A stretch of 64,000 nt of DNA from Cedecea sp000277545 (GCA_050847315.1 CP193791.1); one strand, 5' to 3'. Counted from the first letter of the stretch, positions 41,069-50,930 are shown. Notes: generated by a model from the sequence alone, not told the origin. Made by a program: numbers and translations.

Positions 41069-42628
41069 TCAGTTCACAATCCGGTTGCGGGCAACCCAGT
41101 CGATAAAAGCCTGTTTCGGCAGGGCTTTGCTGTAAAGCCAGCCCTGCCCCCAGGCGACCCCGTGTTCCCGCAGCCACGCCGCCTGCGCCGCCGTTTCAAT
41201 CCCTTCGGCGAGCGTTGCCAGATGAAGCGTTTTCGCCATTTCAATGATGTACGGCGTGACGTTTTTGTACTCCAGCGCGTCAACGAACGATTTGTCTATT
41301 TTCAGGATATCGACGTCGAGATCCTGCAGGTAGCTGAGGCTGGAATAGCCGGTGCCAAAGTCATCCAGATAGATAGGATGACCCGCTTCGCGGTATTTCG
41401 CCACAATCGGGGCGCTCACCTTAGGGTCGGCAAAGCCTCGCTCGGTAATCTCCAGCGCTATTTGTTCCGCTTTGACCTGATACTTCAGCAGCAGCGGCCT
41501 GATGGCCAGCAGCACCCTGTCGTTAAGCACGTCGCTCGGGGAGAGATTGATTGAAATATGGTGCCGAGGGTGGGCGTGCAGCCAGTCACCGAGATCGGCG
41601 AAAGTCTTTTTAATCACCAGCTCGGTGATCTGCGAAATAAGCCCGGTCTGCTCGGCAATGGGAATGAAGATGTCCGGGCTGATGAAACTCCCGTCCGGTA
41701 AGCGCCAGCGAAGCAGCGCTTCTGCACCTACGCCTTCACCGGTTTTTAAATCAACGATGGGCTGATATTCGAGGCTAAATTCCCGGCCTCTGATGGCGTC
41801 CTGAATACGCGCCTGCGGGGATTCAAGACGGCGCAGCAGGCGAGTGATGAACCAGCCTGCGCTAAGGCTAACGAGAATACCTATTGGCAGCCAGATGACC
41901 AGTTGCTTATACCAGGCCGTTTGCAGCGGAGCACTGGACGCCCAGGTTATCAGGGCCAACCCGGACGCCGGAGAGCGGAGAATGACATAGTCGTTTTTCC
42001 CGTCGGAGTAAGTTGTCACGCCCTTTGCTACCTGACTTTCCCAGCTGTTGTTGGGCAACCCGGTGTTACTGGCAATCAGTCGATTACGCGCCAGGCCAAC
42101 CAGGGCAACGTTGACCGGCGTATTGCCAAGAGGAATGACGTCAATGAAGGCCTGCGGATCGATAACCACCACATGATCCTGGTTACCGATGTATATCATT
42201 GGGCGCTGAAAACCCAGATCGGTGACGTCGGTGTACCAGGCGAAGAAGCCCCGTGTGCTTTGCGTATCGGGTGGGCCAAGCTTAATGCCATGGTGTGCTG
42301 CTTCAAGGGAAGAGCATACGGCCCGGTCGCCGACGAGATAGACGACTTCCTGGATGTAGAGATAATCAAAAGCGACGCGGCGCATGGCATCCAGGTGGCT
42401 GGCAGAGCAATGCTGGCCGCGAAAAGCGTTGATTTGCCTGAGCGCCATGTTGGCCTGGCTAATAACTTTGTCGCTGCGGACCATTCCACGATCGGCGTAA
42501 TTTTCAAGCTCGTTATGGAAGTTTTTCTCGGCTTTGTTATGGGCCAGATAAATGCTAAGCAAGATGGGCAGCAGCACTGCCACGATCAGTACGCCATTGA
42601 CGAGGGTGACCCTTTTTTGGCTTGTCAT
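41069..42628 (-). CDS. CSS-motif cyclic-di-GMP phosphodiesterase
   Basis: A 519-residue inner-membrane c-di-GMP phosphodiesterase of the PdeB/PdeC/PdeG/PdeN type. Membrane helix VTLVNGVLIVAVLLPILLSIY at the N-terminus, a periplasmic CSS domain (cysteines in GQHCSASH and RAVCSSLE), a second helix (LVIWLPIGILVSLSAGWF, about 245-262) and an EAL domain. The EAL domain looks active: AEALLRW, NLSPSD, ITERGFADP, LDDFGTGYSSLSYL and KIDKSFVD. Start MTSQKRVTL chosen (GGA upstream); the longer frame is rejected. The redox state of the two cysteines controls such enzymes through DsbA/DsbB in E. coli. Confidence 0.92.
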   Translation of the reverse strand: MTSQKRVTLVNGVLIVAVLLPILLSIYLAHNKAEKNFHNELENYADRGMVRSDKVISQANMALRQINAFRGQHCSASHLDAMRRVAFDYLYIQEVVYLVGDRAVCSSLEAAHHGIKLGPPDTQSTRGFFAWYTDVTDLGFQRPMIYIGNQDHVVVIDPQAFIDVIPLGNTPVNVALVGLARNRLIASNTGLPNNSWESQVAKGVTTYSDGKNDYVILRSPASGLALITWASSAPLQTAWYKQLVIWLPIGILVSLSAGWFITRLLRRLESPQARIQDAIRGREFSLEYQPIVDLKTGEGVGAEALLRWRLPDGSFISPDIFIPIAEQTGLISQITELVIKKTFADLGDWLHAHPRHHISINLSPSDVLNDRVLLAIRPLLLKYQVKAEQIALEITERGFADPKVSAPIVAKYREAGHPIYLDDFGTGYSSLSYLQDLDVDILKIDKSFVDALEYKNVTPYIIEMAKTLHLATLAEGIETAAQAAWLREHGVAWGQGWLYSKALPKQAFIDWVARNRIVN

Positions 42629-42735
42629 AAGTGGGTTCCGGCGTAAGGGGGTAAATGTCAGGGATAATTTACCTGCCAGCATAGTTCACCGGGCACAGGA
42701 ATGTTATGTTTCAGCGCAAAGGTTAGGAGCCCGCG

Positions 42736-43449
42736 ATGAAAAAGAAAGACTTTGTGACCCAGGATTTACTGAGCAAAATTTATCAGCACAGCGAACCTGG
42801 CCCGCGCAAATTGCCGCCTGAGCGGCAGCTGGCCGAAGAATATGGGGTTTCACGCTTTACCATTCGACAGGCGCTGGAAAAACTGGTCAGCATTGGCGTG
42901 GTTTCCATTATTCAAGGGTCCGGGATCTGGATTAACGAGCAGGCCCGCAGCAGTCCGCTGGTGTATAACTCGATTACCGAAAAGTCTTTCGACCGCATTA
43001 CGTTTCGGCTGATTAGCCAGCATAAAAAGCTGCCCGACCGCGACGAACAGCAGGTTTTTGGCCTCGGCGCCGGGGAGTTTATCTGGCAGTTTTGCCGCCT
43101 GCGCCTGGTGGATGGCCAGAAAGTACAGATTGAAACGTCGCGCCTGCCGGCTAAAGATTTCCCCGACCTCAACCAGAAGGCGATAGAAAGCTCTTTGCAG
43201 CAATATGTCCTGAGCAAGGGGTTTCGTATTTCGCATTTACTGACCCGCTACCAGGCCGTTGCGGTCAATAAAGAACAGGCCCAACTGCTCGAATGCAAGA
43301 AGGGCCAGCCCGCGATGCAAATCAGTAATCGCGGCATTCTGGAAGGGGGACGGGTGTTTGAGATCAGTGATATCGTCGATATCAACTATTCCTGCACCTA
43401 CGTTATCCCCTTCAACCACGCTAATCTCGCCCGCCGTAAAACGTCTTAA
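42736..43449 (+). CDS. GntR/HutC family regulator with UTRA domain
   Basis: A 237-residue regulator: GntR winged helix (residues 10-75; KLPPERQLAEEYGVSRFTIR) and a UTRA ligand-binding domain (about 90-232), as in FarR/MngR and TreR of E. coli, which respond to sugar phosphates. AGGAG lies 6 bases before the ATG. It converges with, and overlaps by 4 bases, the enolase-superfamily gene. It probably controls that gene and the PTS gene beyond it. Confidence 0.86.
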   Translation: MKKKDFVTQDLLSKIYQHSEPGPRKLPPERQLAEEYGVSRFTIRQALEKLVSIGVVSIIQGSGIWINEQARSSPLVYNSITEKSFDRITFRLISQHKKLPDRDEQQVFGLGAGEFIWQFCRLRLVDGQKVQIETSRLPAKDFPDLNQKAIESSLQQYVLSKGFRISHLLTRYQAVAVNKEQAQLLECKKGQPAMQISNRGILEGGRVFEISDIVDINYSCTYVIPFNHANLARRKTS

Positions 43450-44645
43450 GGCGTGTGGATCGCACCGTTGGGCAGGCGGCTTTGCGTCCATTCGTGCGGG
43501 CGATATTCCACCGGGAAGCGTTCAGCCTGCTGCTGGTCAAACCCCACGCCAATGCCCGATTTTTCCAGCGGATACATATAGCCTTTTTCCGCAGCCGGGG
43601 AGCCGGGGAAGACGGCGGCGGTGTTCTCTTTGACGGGAATAAACTCCTGAATCGCCGCGTTATGCAGGTGAATGTTCAGGTGCGTATTCACCGCAACCGC
43701 AATCGGCGTCATGTCCGGTGGCCCGTGCCAGGCGAGGCGCACGCCAAAGGCCTGGCAGAGCACCGCCAGTTTTAGCGCCGGGGTGATCCCGCCGATCTGC
43801 GAAACGTGGCAGCGAATAAAATCGATGCGGCGGTTCACGATCAGGTCATGCCATTCCGCCGGGTTGTTAAACAGTTCGCCCATCGCCAGCGGCACGGAGG
43901 AGTGCTGGCGCACCTGTTCCAGCCACGTGCTTTGCTGCGGCGGCAGAATATCTTCGATAAACCACGGCTGGTAAGGCTCCAGCGCTTTCGCCAGTTGAAT
44001 GGCCTGCTGGGGGAATAACCGCTCGTGAACGTCGTGCAGGATATGGAAGCGGTGGCCGTATTTCTCACGCAATGCGCGGAACATTTCCACCGTGTTAGCC
44101 ATGTATTCGTCCTGGTCGTAATACGCGCCGGGCGTGGGATCTTTGGTCTGGTGCATACTCTGAGGCGTGCCGCCATAGAACCCCAGCTGGCAGCGAATGT
44201 AGCGGTATCCTTGCGCCAGCAGCTTATCCACTTCCTGATAAAGCCCTGCAAGCGTTTCACTGGCGGCGTGGCTGTAAACGGCGATGGCATCCTTCGATTT
44301 GCCGCCCAAAAGCTGGTAAAGCGGCATATTCGCCAGCTGGCCTTTGATGTCCCACAGCGCCATATCCACGCCGGCGATGGCGTTGTTCATGACCGGGCCG
44401 TTTCGCCAGTAGGCGTTGACGGTCATCATCTGCCACAGGTCTTCAATGTGGTTGGCGTCGCGGCCAATTAACAGCGGCTTGAGGTATTCATCGACCAGGG
44501 TTTTTACCGCCAGCGGCCGCTGCTGGAAGGTGGCGCAGCCGAGGCCGGTGACGCCTTTGTGAGTGGTGACGCGGACCGTGACCAGGTTGTGCCGGTCCGG
44601 TTTAGTAATAAAACATTCAATATTTTCGATAATTGTGGGTAGCAC
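43446..44645 (-). CDS. Enolase-superfamily sugar acid dehydratase (RspA/ManD-like)
   Basis: A 399-residue member of the mannonate dehydratase branch of the enolase superfamily, related to E. coli RspA. The capping domain includes MTVNAYWRNGPVMNNAIAG; the barrel has DIKGQLANMPLYQLLGG, metal-site stretches HDVHERLFP, IEDILPPQ and MGELFNNP, and WHGPPDMTPIA near the end. GTG start with GGAG 7 bases upstream. Such enzymes dehydrate D-mannonate or D-gluconate, often weakly. It lies between a HutC regulator and a PTS gene divergent from it. Confidence 0.86.
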   Translation of the reverse strand: MLPTIIENIECFITKPDRHNLVTVRVTTHKGVTGLGCATFQQRPLAVKTLVDEYLKPLLIGRDANHIEDLWQMMTVNAYWRNGPVMNNAIAGVDMALWDIKGQLANMPLYQLLGGKSKDAIAVYSHAASETLAGLYQEVDKLLAQGYRYIRCQLGFYGGTPQSMHQTKDPTPGAYYDQDEYMANTVEMFRALREKYGHRFHILHDVHERLFPQQAIQLAKALEPYQPWFIEDILPPQQSTWLEQVRQHSSVPLAMGELFNNPAEWHDLIVNRRIDFIRCHVSQIGGITPALKLAVLCQAFGVRLAWHGPPDMTPIAVAVNTHLNIHLHNAAIQEFIPVKENTAAVFPGSPAAEKGYMYPLEKSGIGVGFDQQQAERFPVEYRPHEWTQSRLPNGAIHTP

Positions 44646-44924
44646 GAGAAAGCTCCACCGTCAGGCTGAGATAAACACAGTGAATTAAGTTCTGCTATTA
44701 CTATCACCCTATTTTTCTCTTCGGGTAAACGCTTTTTTGACTCTTTTTTATTGGTCAGTTATTTCACTTTTAAAGGCCATAAAACCGTACCAATTGCTGT
44801 TGTTGTTCTTTTGTTTTAGCTATTTGTGACGATTGTCATGTTTCATTGGTTTGTTTTTGATTTTTCGATTCTCTACCATCGGCGCAGCAACACATAACAA
44901 TAAACCAACACCGGGGAGTTATTC

Positions 44925-46325
44925 ATGGAGAGTCGTGACGTCATTGCTTCTATTATTCGTCTGGTCGGAGGGACGGATAATATTAATAAAGTCTGGCACT
45001 GCATGACGCGTCTGCGTTTCGATTTAATTGATGATAATAAAGTGAACCAGGCGGAGATCAAAAAGCTGCCCGGCGTGCTGGGCGCGCAGACACAAAGCGA
45101 TCAGTTTCAGATAATCATCGGCCCGCAGGTGAACAGCTGGTATGAGCAACTGACTGCGCTGCTTGGCGGCGCAAAAGAGGCACCTGCCGCTTCTACTGGC
45201 AAGAAAGAGCGTAAGAGCCTGGTGTCGCTGTTTATGGACACGGTTTCCGGCGTTTTTGGCCCGATTGTCCCGGCAATAGCCGGGGCGGGGATGATCAAAG
45301 GCCTGCTGGCCGGGCTGGTGGCGCTCAAGCTGATTTCGGCCAAAAGCGATACGGTGATCGTTATCGATCTCATCGCCAGCGGCGTGTTTTATTTCCTGCC
45401 GTTTTTCCTCGCGATCTCCGCGGCAAGAATGTTTAAAACTAACGAATACCTCGCGGCGGCGGTGGCGGCCTGCTTCATGTATCCGTCGCTGATTGAGGCG
45501 GCGAAAGCGCTGGCCGCGCATCAGGCGGGCGCGGTGGATGCTTTCTATTTTCTGAATGCGATCCCGGTTTCGGTGTTTAACTACGCCTCCAGCGTGATCC
45601 CGGTTATTTTCTCGGTGCTGGCGCTGAGCTACATCCACCGCTGGGTGGACAGCATTATGCCTGACGTGCTGAAAACGGTGTTCACCCCGACACTGACGTT
45701 ATTCATCTCCGCGCTGGTGGCGCTGGTGGTGATCGGCCCGCTGGGGATTTATCTGGGGAAAGGACTGGCCTGGTTTATTGAAGGGCTGTTCGGGATTTCC
45801 GCGAGCTTCGCCGGGCTGGTGGTGGGCGCAATTCGCCCGATAGCGATTCTGACCGGAATGCACCACGCCATGACGCCGATTGCGCTGCAGAACTTTACCG
45901 ATCGCGGCTATGACATGCTGATGCCGATGATGTTTATGGCCAACATGGCTATCGCCGGGGCGACGTTTGCCATCTGGCGGCAGAGCAAGTCGAAGGCGGA
46001 TCGTTCGGTGGTGCTCTCTGCCGGGATCTCCGCGCTGCTGGGGATTACCGAACCGGCGCTGTTTGGCGTGTTAACCCGCTACAAGAAAGCGTTTATTGCC
46101 GCCACGGTTGCCAGTTCGATTGCGTCGGCCTTCATCGCGTTCTTCGGCGTGCGGCTGTACGGCTATATTCTGTCGAGCATTTTTAGTCTGCCCGCTTATA
46201 TTGGGCCTTACTTTATCTTTGCCCTGCTGGGCGTGGCGCTGGCGCTGGGACTTTCTTTCGCGCTGACCACCGTGCTGGTGCGTGAGAAAGAGACAAACGC
46301 ATTCTCGTCGAGAAAAAGCGTGTAA
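44925..46325 (+). CDS. PTS sugar transporter EIIBC, beta-glucoside family
   Basis: A 466-residue permease of the glucose-superfamily PTS: IIB domain at 1-90 with the phosphorylated cysteine in VWHCMTRLRFDL (Cys26) and an IIC domain from about 105 with ten or so membrane segments (GITEPALFGV and TGMHHAMTPIAL are family motifs). There is no IIA domain; EIIA-Glc (Crr) would be the partner. The sugar is unknown. The locus suggests a substrate whose phosphate is bound by the HutC-type regulator at 42736. A terminator follows directly, so cscR is a separate unit. Confidence 0.86.
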   Translation: MESRDVIASIIRLVGGTDNINKVWHCMTRLRFDLIDDNKVNQAEIKKLPGVLGAQTQSDQFQIIIGPQVNSWYEQLTALLGGAKEAPAASTGKKERKSLVSLFMDTVSGVFGPIVPAIAGAGMIKGLLAGLVALKLISAKSDTVIVIDLIASGVFYFLPFFLAISAARMFKTNEYLAAAVAACFMYPSLIEAAKALAAHQAGAVDAFYFLNAIPVSVFNYASSVIPVIFSVLALSYIHRWVDSIMPDVLKTVFTPTLTLFISALVALVVIGPLGIYLGKGLAWFIEGLFGISASFAGLVVGAIRPIAILTGMHHAMTPIALQNFTDRGYDMLMPMMFMANMAIAGATFAIWRQSKSKADRSVVLSAGISALLGITEPALFGVLTRYKKAFIAATVASSIASAFIAFFGVRLYGYILSSIFSLPAYIGPYFIFALLGVALALGLSFALTTVLVREKETNAFSSRKSV

Positions 46326-46346
46326 AAACCGCTACTATCGGTTTTT
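46324..46346 (+). terminator. Terminator of the PTS gene
   Basis: AAAAACCG-ctactat-CGGTTTTT with a T run, overlapping the stop codon. Confidence 0.85.
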
Positions 46347-46368
46347 CTCTCGTGCTGAATGATTGGAT

Positions 46369-47364
46369 ATGGCTTCTCTGAAAGATGTTGCAACCCTGGC
46401 GGGCGTGTCGCTGATGACCGTTTCCAGGGTCATTAATCAGGCTGAACACGTTAGCCCGGCGACCCGGGAGCGGGTACAGCGGGCCATTGATGAGCTGAAT
46501 TATGTGCCGGACTATTCCGCCAGGAAGATTCGAAGCAAAGGCGTTAAAGCATCGACAATCGGTATTCTGGCGCTGGACACCGCCACCACGCCCTATTCTG
46601 TAGAAATACTGTTGGCCATTGAGCAGACTGCACGTGAGCGAGGCTGGAACAGTTTTCTCATTAATATCCTTTCTGCTGGCGACGCCGAGCGGGCAGTGAA
46701 TCAACTCCTGGCCCAGCGGCCGGACGGCATCATTTTTACCTCGATGGGGCTGCGGCACGTTGAGCTCCCTGCGGTACTAAAAAACCACCGGGTGGTGCTG
46801 GCCAACTGTATTAGTGATGATGCTGATTTACCGAGTTACATTCCGGATGATTTTAACGGGCAGTACCAGGCCACTCGCCATCTGATTGAGCGGGGATACC
46901 GCCGTCCGCTTTGCCTGTGGCTGCCCGAAGAAGCGCTTGCCAGCCGTTCTCGTCAGGATGGATTCGAGCAGGCCTGGCGCGAAGCCGGGCTCGACGTTGA
47001 GACTGTGATGCAGTATCACATGCAGTGGGGCGATAGCCATTATCCTGAATTGGCTGGGCTTGTTCTGGCACATTGCCAGCAGGGAAAAGCGGATTTCGAT
47101 GTGCTGGTGTGCGGTAATGACCGCATCGCTTTTGTGGCCTGGCAGACGCTGTTGGCGCAGGGCGTGGCAATTCCTGAGCAGGTGGCTGTGCTTGGATTCG
47201 ATAATCAGATAGGGATCGGTGATTTGTTCCTTCCGCCGCTGACGACGGTTCAGTTGCCGCATGACGCGATTGGTCGCCAGGCGGCATTGCATTTAATTGA
47301 CGGGTTGACCCGCGGCGGCATCCAGCGGCTGCCTTGCCCGCTGGTCAAGCGCGTTTCTCTATAG
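46369..47364 (+). CDS. cscR: LacI-type sucrose repressor CscR
   Basis: A 331-residue LacI family repressor matching E. coli CscR in length and sequence: HTH and hinge MASLKDVATLAGVSLMTVSR and YVPDYSARKIRSKG, then ATTPYSVEILLAIEQTARE and WNSFLINI, and the ligand domain SYIPDDFNGQYQATRHLI. ATG at 46369 is chosen. It overlaps the convergent cscA by 6 bases. Two palindromic GTTAACGTTAAC sites upstream of the permease gene are its likely operators. Confidence 0.92.
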   Translation: MASLKDVATLAGVSLMTVSRVINQAEHVSPATRERVQRAIDELNYVPDYSARKIRSKGVKASTIGILALDTATTPYSVEILLAIEQTARERGWNSFLINILSAGDAERAVNQLLAQRPDGIIFTSMGLRHVELPAVLKNHRVVLANCISDDADLPSYIPDDFNGQYQATRHLIERGYRRPLCLWLPEEALASRSRQDGFEQAWREAGLDVETVMQYHMQWGDSHYPELAGLVLAHCQQGKADFDVLVCGNDRIAFVAWQTLLAQGVAIPEQVAVLGFDNQIGIGDLFLPPLTTVQLPHDAIGRQAALHLIDGLTRGGIQRLPCPLVKRVSL

Positions 47365-48801
47365 CGCGTTCAATTGCCACAGCGTGCCGCCCCGGCATAA
47401 GGCTTTCCCGTGACTGGCAAACAGTTCCAGTTGACGTTCCCCAGGCTGCGGGTAGAGGCGGCTGCTGAGACAATATTCGCCCTGGTTAACAAAGACTTCG
47501 ATGGAAGAGCGATCGATAAAAATCCGCAGATGCAGGTCGCCTTTTTCCGATAACGGCACGCTGCGATTGCCGTCCAATTGCGCGTCCTGATAGCCGCGTG
47601 ACAGCACCAGACGCTGCGTCAACGCATCGACAAACAGCTCACAACCCTGTCCAAGGCGAATACCGTAGCGTTCAGCCGTGCTTTGCCCGGCTTCCCAGGC
47701 TATCTCTAACTCCACGGCTTCTGCATTCGGGTGCAGCATCAGCTCTTGCGTGTCCAGCACGCAGGGCAGCACTAATTGCTCCCCGGTGCGGAGCGTTGCC
47801 AGTTCGTGAACCGGATTTTGGTAGAGTTTGCCGTTTGGCATCACGCACAGCTCGCGCGGCACGGTAAGGCAACCCGCCCAGCCTTCGCGTTTAGAAGGCA
47901 TGGGAGATTCCCACATGTCCATCCATCCCAGCACGATGCGGCGGCCATCTTCGGCGACAAAGGACTGCGGGGCGTAAAAATCGTGGCCGTGATCCATCTC
48001 TTCAAACGGCTGATAAACGGTGAAGCCTTTCCCCGGTTGCCATCGCCCACGTAAATAGCCGCTCTGGAACAGGTTCTGATAAGCCAGGCCTTTAGCCTTG
48101 ATGCCCTGCGGGGAAAACATCAGGATCTGGCTGTTTCCGAGCGGAAAGAAATCCGGGCATTCCCACATATAACCCATATCCGCGTTGGCTTCTGCGAGAA
48201 TGCGATCTAACTGCCAGTCACGAAGTGAATTGCCTCGATAAAGTAATACTTTGCCTCGATCGTGCTCGTCCCGGGCGCCAATGACCATCCACCAGGTGCC
48301 CTCCTGTTGCCATACCTTCGGATCGCGGAAATGCATGATGCCGGGCGGTGGGGTGAGAATGACGCCTTGTTTCTTAAAGTGAACCCCGTCTTCGCTAGTG
48401 GCGAGACATTGCACCTGGCGTATAGCGCTGTCATTGCCCGCACCTTCCAGCCAGATATGCCCGGTGTAAATCAGCGAGAGCACGCCGTTATCGTCCACCG
48501 CGCTGCCGGAGAAGCAGCCATCGCGATCCCATTCGTCCCCCGGCGCCAGCGCAATGGGCTGATGTTCCCAGCGAACCATATCCCGGCTGGTGGCATGCCC
48601 CCAATGCATTGGCCCCCAGTTTTGATCGAACGGGTGGTGCTGATAGAAGGCGTGGTAAAGCCCATTGTGATAAATCAGGCCGTTAGGATCGTTCATCCAG
48701 CCTGCGGGTGGGGCCAGATGATAGAGCGGATAAAAGGCGTTGCCGCGCGCTGTTTGCAGAGTTTCTAAGGCGGATTGCGCCTTGTTCAGTGGGGTATTCA
48801 T
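47359..48801 (-). CDS. cscA: Sucrose hydrolase (invertase), GH32
   Basis: A 480-residue cytosolic GH32 enzyme splitting sucrose into glucose and fructose, similar to E. coli CscA over its length. Nucleophile Asp in GWMNDPNGLIYH, transition-state Asp in HFRDPKVW and acid-base Glu in WECPDFF are all present; a beta-sandwich follows. Four bases separate it from the permease gene upstream, so both form one operon. No fructokinase gene (cscK) is beside it. Confidence 0.93.
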   Translation of the reverse strand: MNTPLNKAQSALETLQTARGNAFYPLYHLAPPAGWMNDPNGLIYHNGLYHAFYQHHPFDQNWGPMHWGHATSRDMVRWEHQPIALAPGDEWDRDGCFSGSAVDDNGVLSLIYTGHIWLEGAGNDSAIRQVQCLATSEDGVHFKKQGVILTPPPGIMHFRDPKVWQQEGTWWMVIGARDEHDRGKVLLYRGNSLRDWQLDRILAEANADMGYMWECPDFFPLGNSQILMFSPQGIKAKGLAYQNLFQSGYLRGRWQPGKGFTVYQPFEEMDHGHDFYAPQSFVAEDGRRIVLGWMDMWESPMPSKREGWAGCLTVPRELCVMPNGKLYQNPVHELATLRTGEQLVLPCVLDTQELMLHPNAEAVELEIAWEAGQSTAERYGIRLGQGCELFVDALTQRLVLSRGYQDAQLDGNRSVPLSEKGDLHLRIFIDRSSIEVFVNQGEYCLSSRLYPQPGERQLELFASHGKALCRGGTLWQLNAL

Positions 48802-48805
48802 AGCA

Positions 48806-50056
48806 TTACCTGGTGGTCAGATTTAAAGAAGGACGTTCGTTCCCGGGGGTTGAGTCTTTGAGCAGAAAAGCGGATATCAGCGTGAGTGCCAGAACCAGTC
48901 CGGCCAGAATCATGTAGGTGTCTGCGAAGCCTAGCTGGTCGTAGCCGCGCCCCACCAGTGGAGAAAGTACGGTGGCACAGATTGACGTTATAAACTGGAA
49001 GCCCACCAGATACAGCGTGGCGGAGAGTCGCTGATCGAACTGCGTGGTGATGTACTTAAACATTGAAATAAGCAGGATAGGAAGCTCAACGGCGTGCAAA
49101 AGCTTCATGCAGGAGATGGTCAGCGGATCGCTTGCCATCCCGGAGCCAAAAATACGCATCGCCATGATCAGGCCGCTGAGCAGCAACCCGCGTTTGGCCC
49201 CGATGCGGTTAACCAGCATTGGGGCGAGAAACATTCCGCCCGCTTCCAGAAAGACCTGAAAAGAGTTGAGAAAACCAAACATTTCGTTGCCGCGCTGCAC
49301 GTCGTTAAACAGCGAGGCGAAGTACACCGGGAACTGCTGATCGTATACGTTGTAGACGCTGACGCCGCAAACGAAAAGGACCAGCGCCCAGAAGCGCGAG
49401 AGCTTCAGCAGCCCGAAGGCATCGGTCAGCGTAAGGGCGCTGGCTTTGCCGTATTCCAGTTCGCTGAGGGCGTTAGGTTGCATATCGCGCATGCGCCACA
49501 GCAACAGCAGAAACAGGCAGGCAGAGGCGCTACCCATCCAAAAATTCAGCTGTGGATCGAGATTAAAGAGCAGCCCTGCAAAAAATGTAGCGCCAGCCCA
49601 GCCTAAAGAGCCCCACATGCGTGACTTGCCGTATTCAAAGCCAACGATGCGGCTGACGCGCTCGGTATAGGACTCCAGCGCACCAATCCCGGCGAAGAAG
49701 GTTGCCCCGACATAAAGCCCGACGCTGATAGCACCTGCGACAATATTTATCTGGAGCAAGGGCGTGCAGACGAAGATAAACCAGGGGCCGCTTATCAGAA
49801 GCAGGACGCCTATCACCCACAGCAGCGATTTACGAAGCCCCAGTTTGTCCTGAACAAAGCCGTACAGCGGCTGGGCACACAGGGCGGTAAAGGCGATGAT
49901 GGAGAAGATCAGCCCGGTTTCCGCTCCTTTCAGGCCGATTTTCTGGTTCAGCCAGAGGGCGATCAGTGAAAACGCCGATGACCAGGTCCAGAAAAAGGTA
50001 AACAGCAGCCCGCTCAGGATCAGATAGTGGTGTTTATTGCGTTTGGTCAGTGCCAT
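48806..50056 (-). CDS. LacY-family oligosaccharide:proton symporter (sucrose/raffinose type)
   Basis: A 416-residue major-facilitator permease of the LacY/RafB/MelY/CscB group with 12 membrane segments. Family stretches: GFVQDKLGLRKSLLWVIGVLL, GALESYTERVSR (the substrate-site Glu), FEYGKSRMWGSLGWAG, YDQQFPVYFASLF and ISMFKYITTQFDQRLSATLYL (Lys and Asp pair of this family). By eye it is nearer to MelY and RafB than to E. coli CscB. With cscA it likely imports sucrose. First gene of the operon; controlled by CscR operators. Confidence 0.87.
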   Translation of the reverse strand: MALTKRNKHHYLILSGLLFTFFWTWSSAFSLIALWLNQKIGLKGAETGLIFSIIAFTALCAQPLYGFVQDKLGLRKSLLWVIGVLLLISGPWFIFVCTPLLQINIVAGAISVGLYVGATFFAGIGALESYTERVSRIVGFEYGKSRMWGSLGWAGATFFAGLLFNLDPQLNFWMGSASACLFLLLLWRMRDMQPNALSELEYGKASALTLTDAFGLLKLSRFWALVLFVCGVSVYNVYDQQFPVYFASLFNDVQRGNEMFGFLNSFQVFLEAGGMFLAPMLVNRIGAKRGLLLSGLIMAMRIFGSGMASDPLTISCMKLLHAVELPILLISMFKYITTQFDQRLSATLYLVGFQFITSICATVLSPLVGRGYDQLGFADTYMILAGLVLALTLISAFLLKDSTPGNERPSLNLTTR

Positions 50057-50090
50057 GTGTGCAGTCTCTGAATGCTTGAATGACTGTATT

Positions 50091-50166
50091 GTTAACGTTA
50101 ACTTTTGGCTGGGAGAAGAGCGTAAGCTTCATAAATGTGATGTTAATCGCAATAGTTAACGTTAAC
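50091..50166. promoter_or_regulatory. Pair of CscR-type operators upstream of the sucrose permease gene
   Basis: Two perfect palindromes GTTAACGTTAAC at 50091-50102 and 50155-50166, 64 bases apart centre to centre, about six helical turns, suited to looping by a LacI-type tetramer. Confidence 0.82.
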
Positions 50167-50258
50167 AATGAGGTTTTGTGATCCAGATTGGATCATCAGC
50201 GAAAGATGGAAATTAGAGGGTGGCCCGATGCAGAGCATCGGGCGTTCATCAGGGCGGA

Positions 50259-50930
50259 TCAGCGGCGATGGGCCAGGCGGCGAACTAAATGGTCGCCGAG
50301 GCTTTGCACCAGATGCACCATTACAATCAGGATGATGACGGTCCCGACCATGACCTGGTTGTTAAAGCGCTGGTAGCCGTAGCGAATCGCCAGGTCGCCC
50401 AGACCGCCGCCGCCGATAACACCGGCCATTGAAGAGAAGCCGATCAGCATCACTATTGTCAGCGTGATGCCCGCCAGAATGGCAGGGAGCGCCTCGGGCA
50501 GCAGCACTTTACTCACCACATGCCAGGCGTTTCCGCCCATCGACAGAATGGCTTCAATCCGGCCTTTGTCTACCTCATCCAGCGCGCTTTCGACCACGCG
50601 GGCGAAGAAGGGGAAGGCGCCGATGGTGATGGGCACCACAGCGGCAGTGCTGCCGAGCGTGGTGCCGACGATAATGCGGGTCAGCGGGATCAGCGCGATA
50701 AGCAGGACAATAAACGGCAACGAGCGCCCCACGTTAATGATGCTGCCGAGTACCTGATTCAGGCGGGGCGCGGGCAATACCGCATCCCGGCGAGTCAGGA
50801 ACAGCAGGACGCCGAGCGGCAGCCCAATCAGTACGGTAAACAGCCCGGCCAGGCCCACCATGTAAAGCGTGTCGAGGGTGCCGTCCAGCAGCAGCGGCCA
50901 CAGATCTTCCCAACTCATGCTACTTCGCAT
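50259..50930 (-). CDS. MetI-like ABC permease
   Basis: A 223-residue permease of the methionine uptake transporter family, about five membrane segments, with the coupling loop EAILSMGGNAWHVVSKVLLPEALP (only its central part is needed to recognise it). It overlaps the ATPase gene by 16 bases; a second ATG four codons in is possible. Last gene of the oxygenase-metQ-metN-metI type operon. Distinct from the ordinary metNIQ locus, judged by its partners. Confidence 0.88.
   Translation of the reverse strand: MRSSMSWEDLWPLLLDGTLDTLYMVGLAGLFTVLIGLPLGVLLFLTRRDAVLPAPRLNQVLGSIINVGRSLPFIVLLIALIPLTRIIVGTTLGSTAAVVPITIGAFPFFARVVESALDEVDKGRIEAILSMGGNAWHVVSKVLLPEALPAILAGITLTIVMLIGFSSMAGVIGGGGLGDLAIRYGYQRFNNQVMVGTVIILIVMVHLVQSLGDHLVRRLAHRR

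Noticed and set aside
44646..44924. Operator for the HutC regulator upstream of the PTS gene
   Set aside because: No convincing palindrome of the GntR/HutC type could be picked out by eye in this AT-rich stretch.
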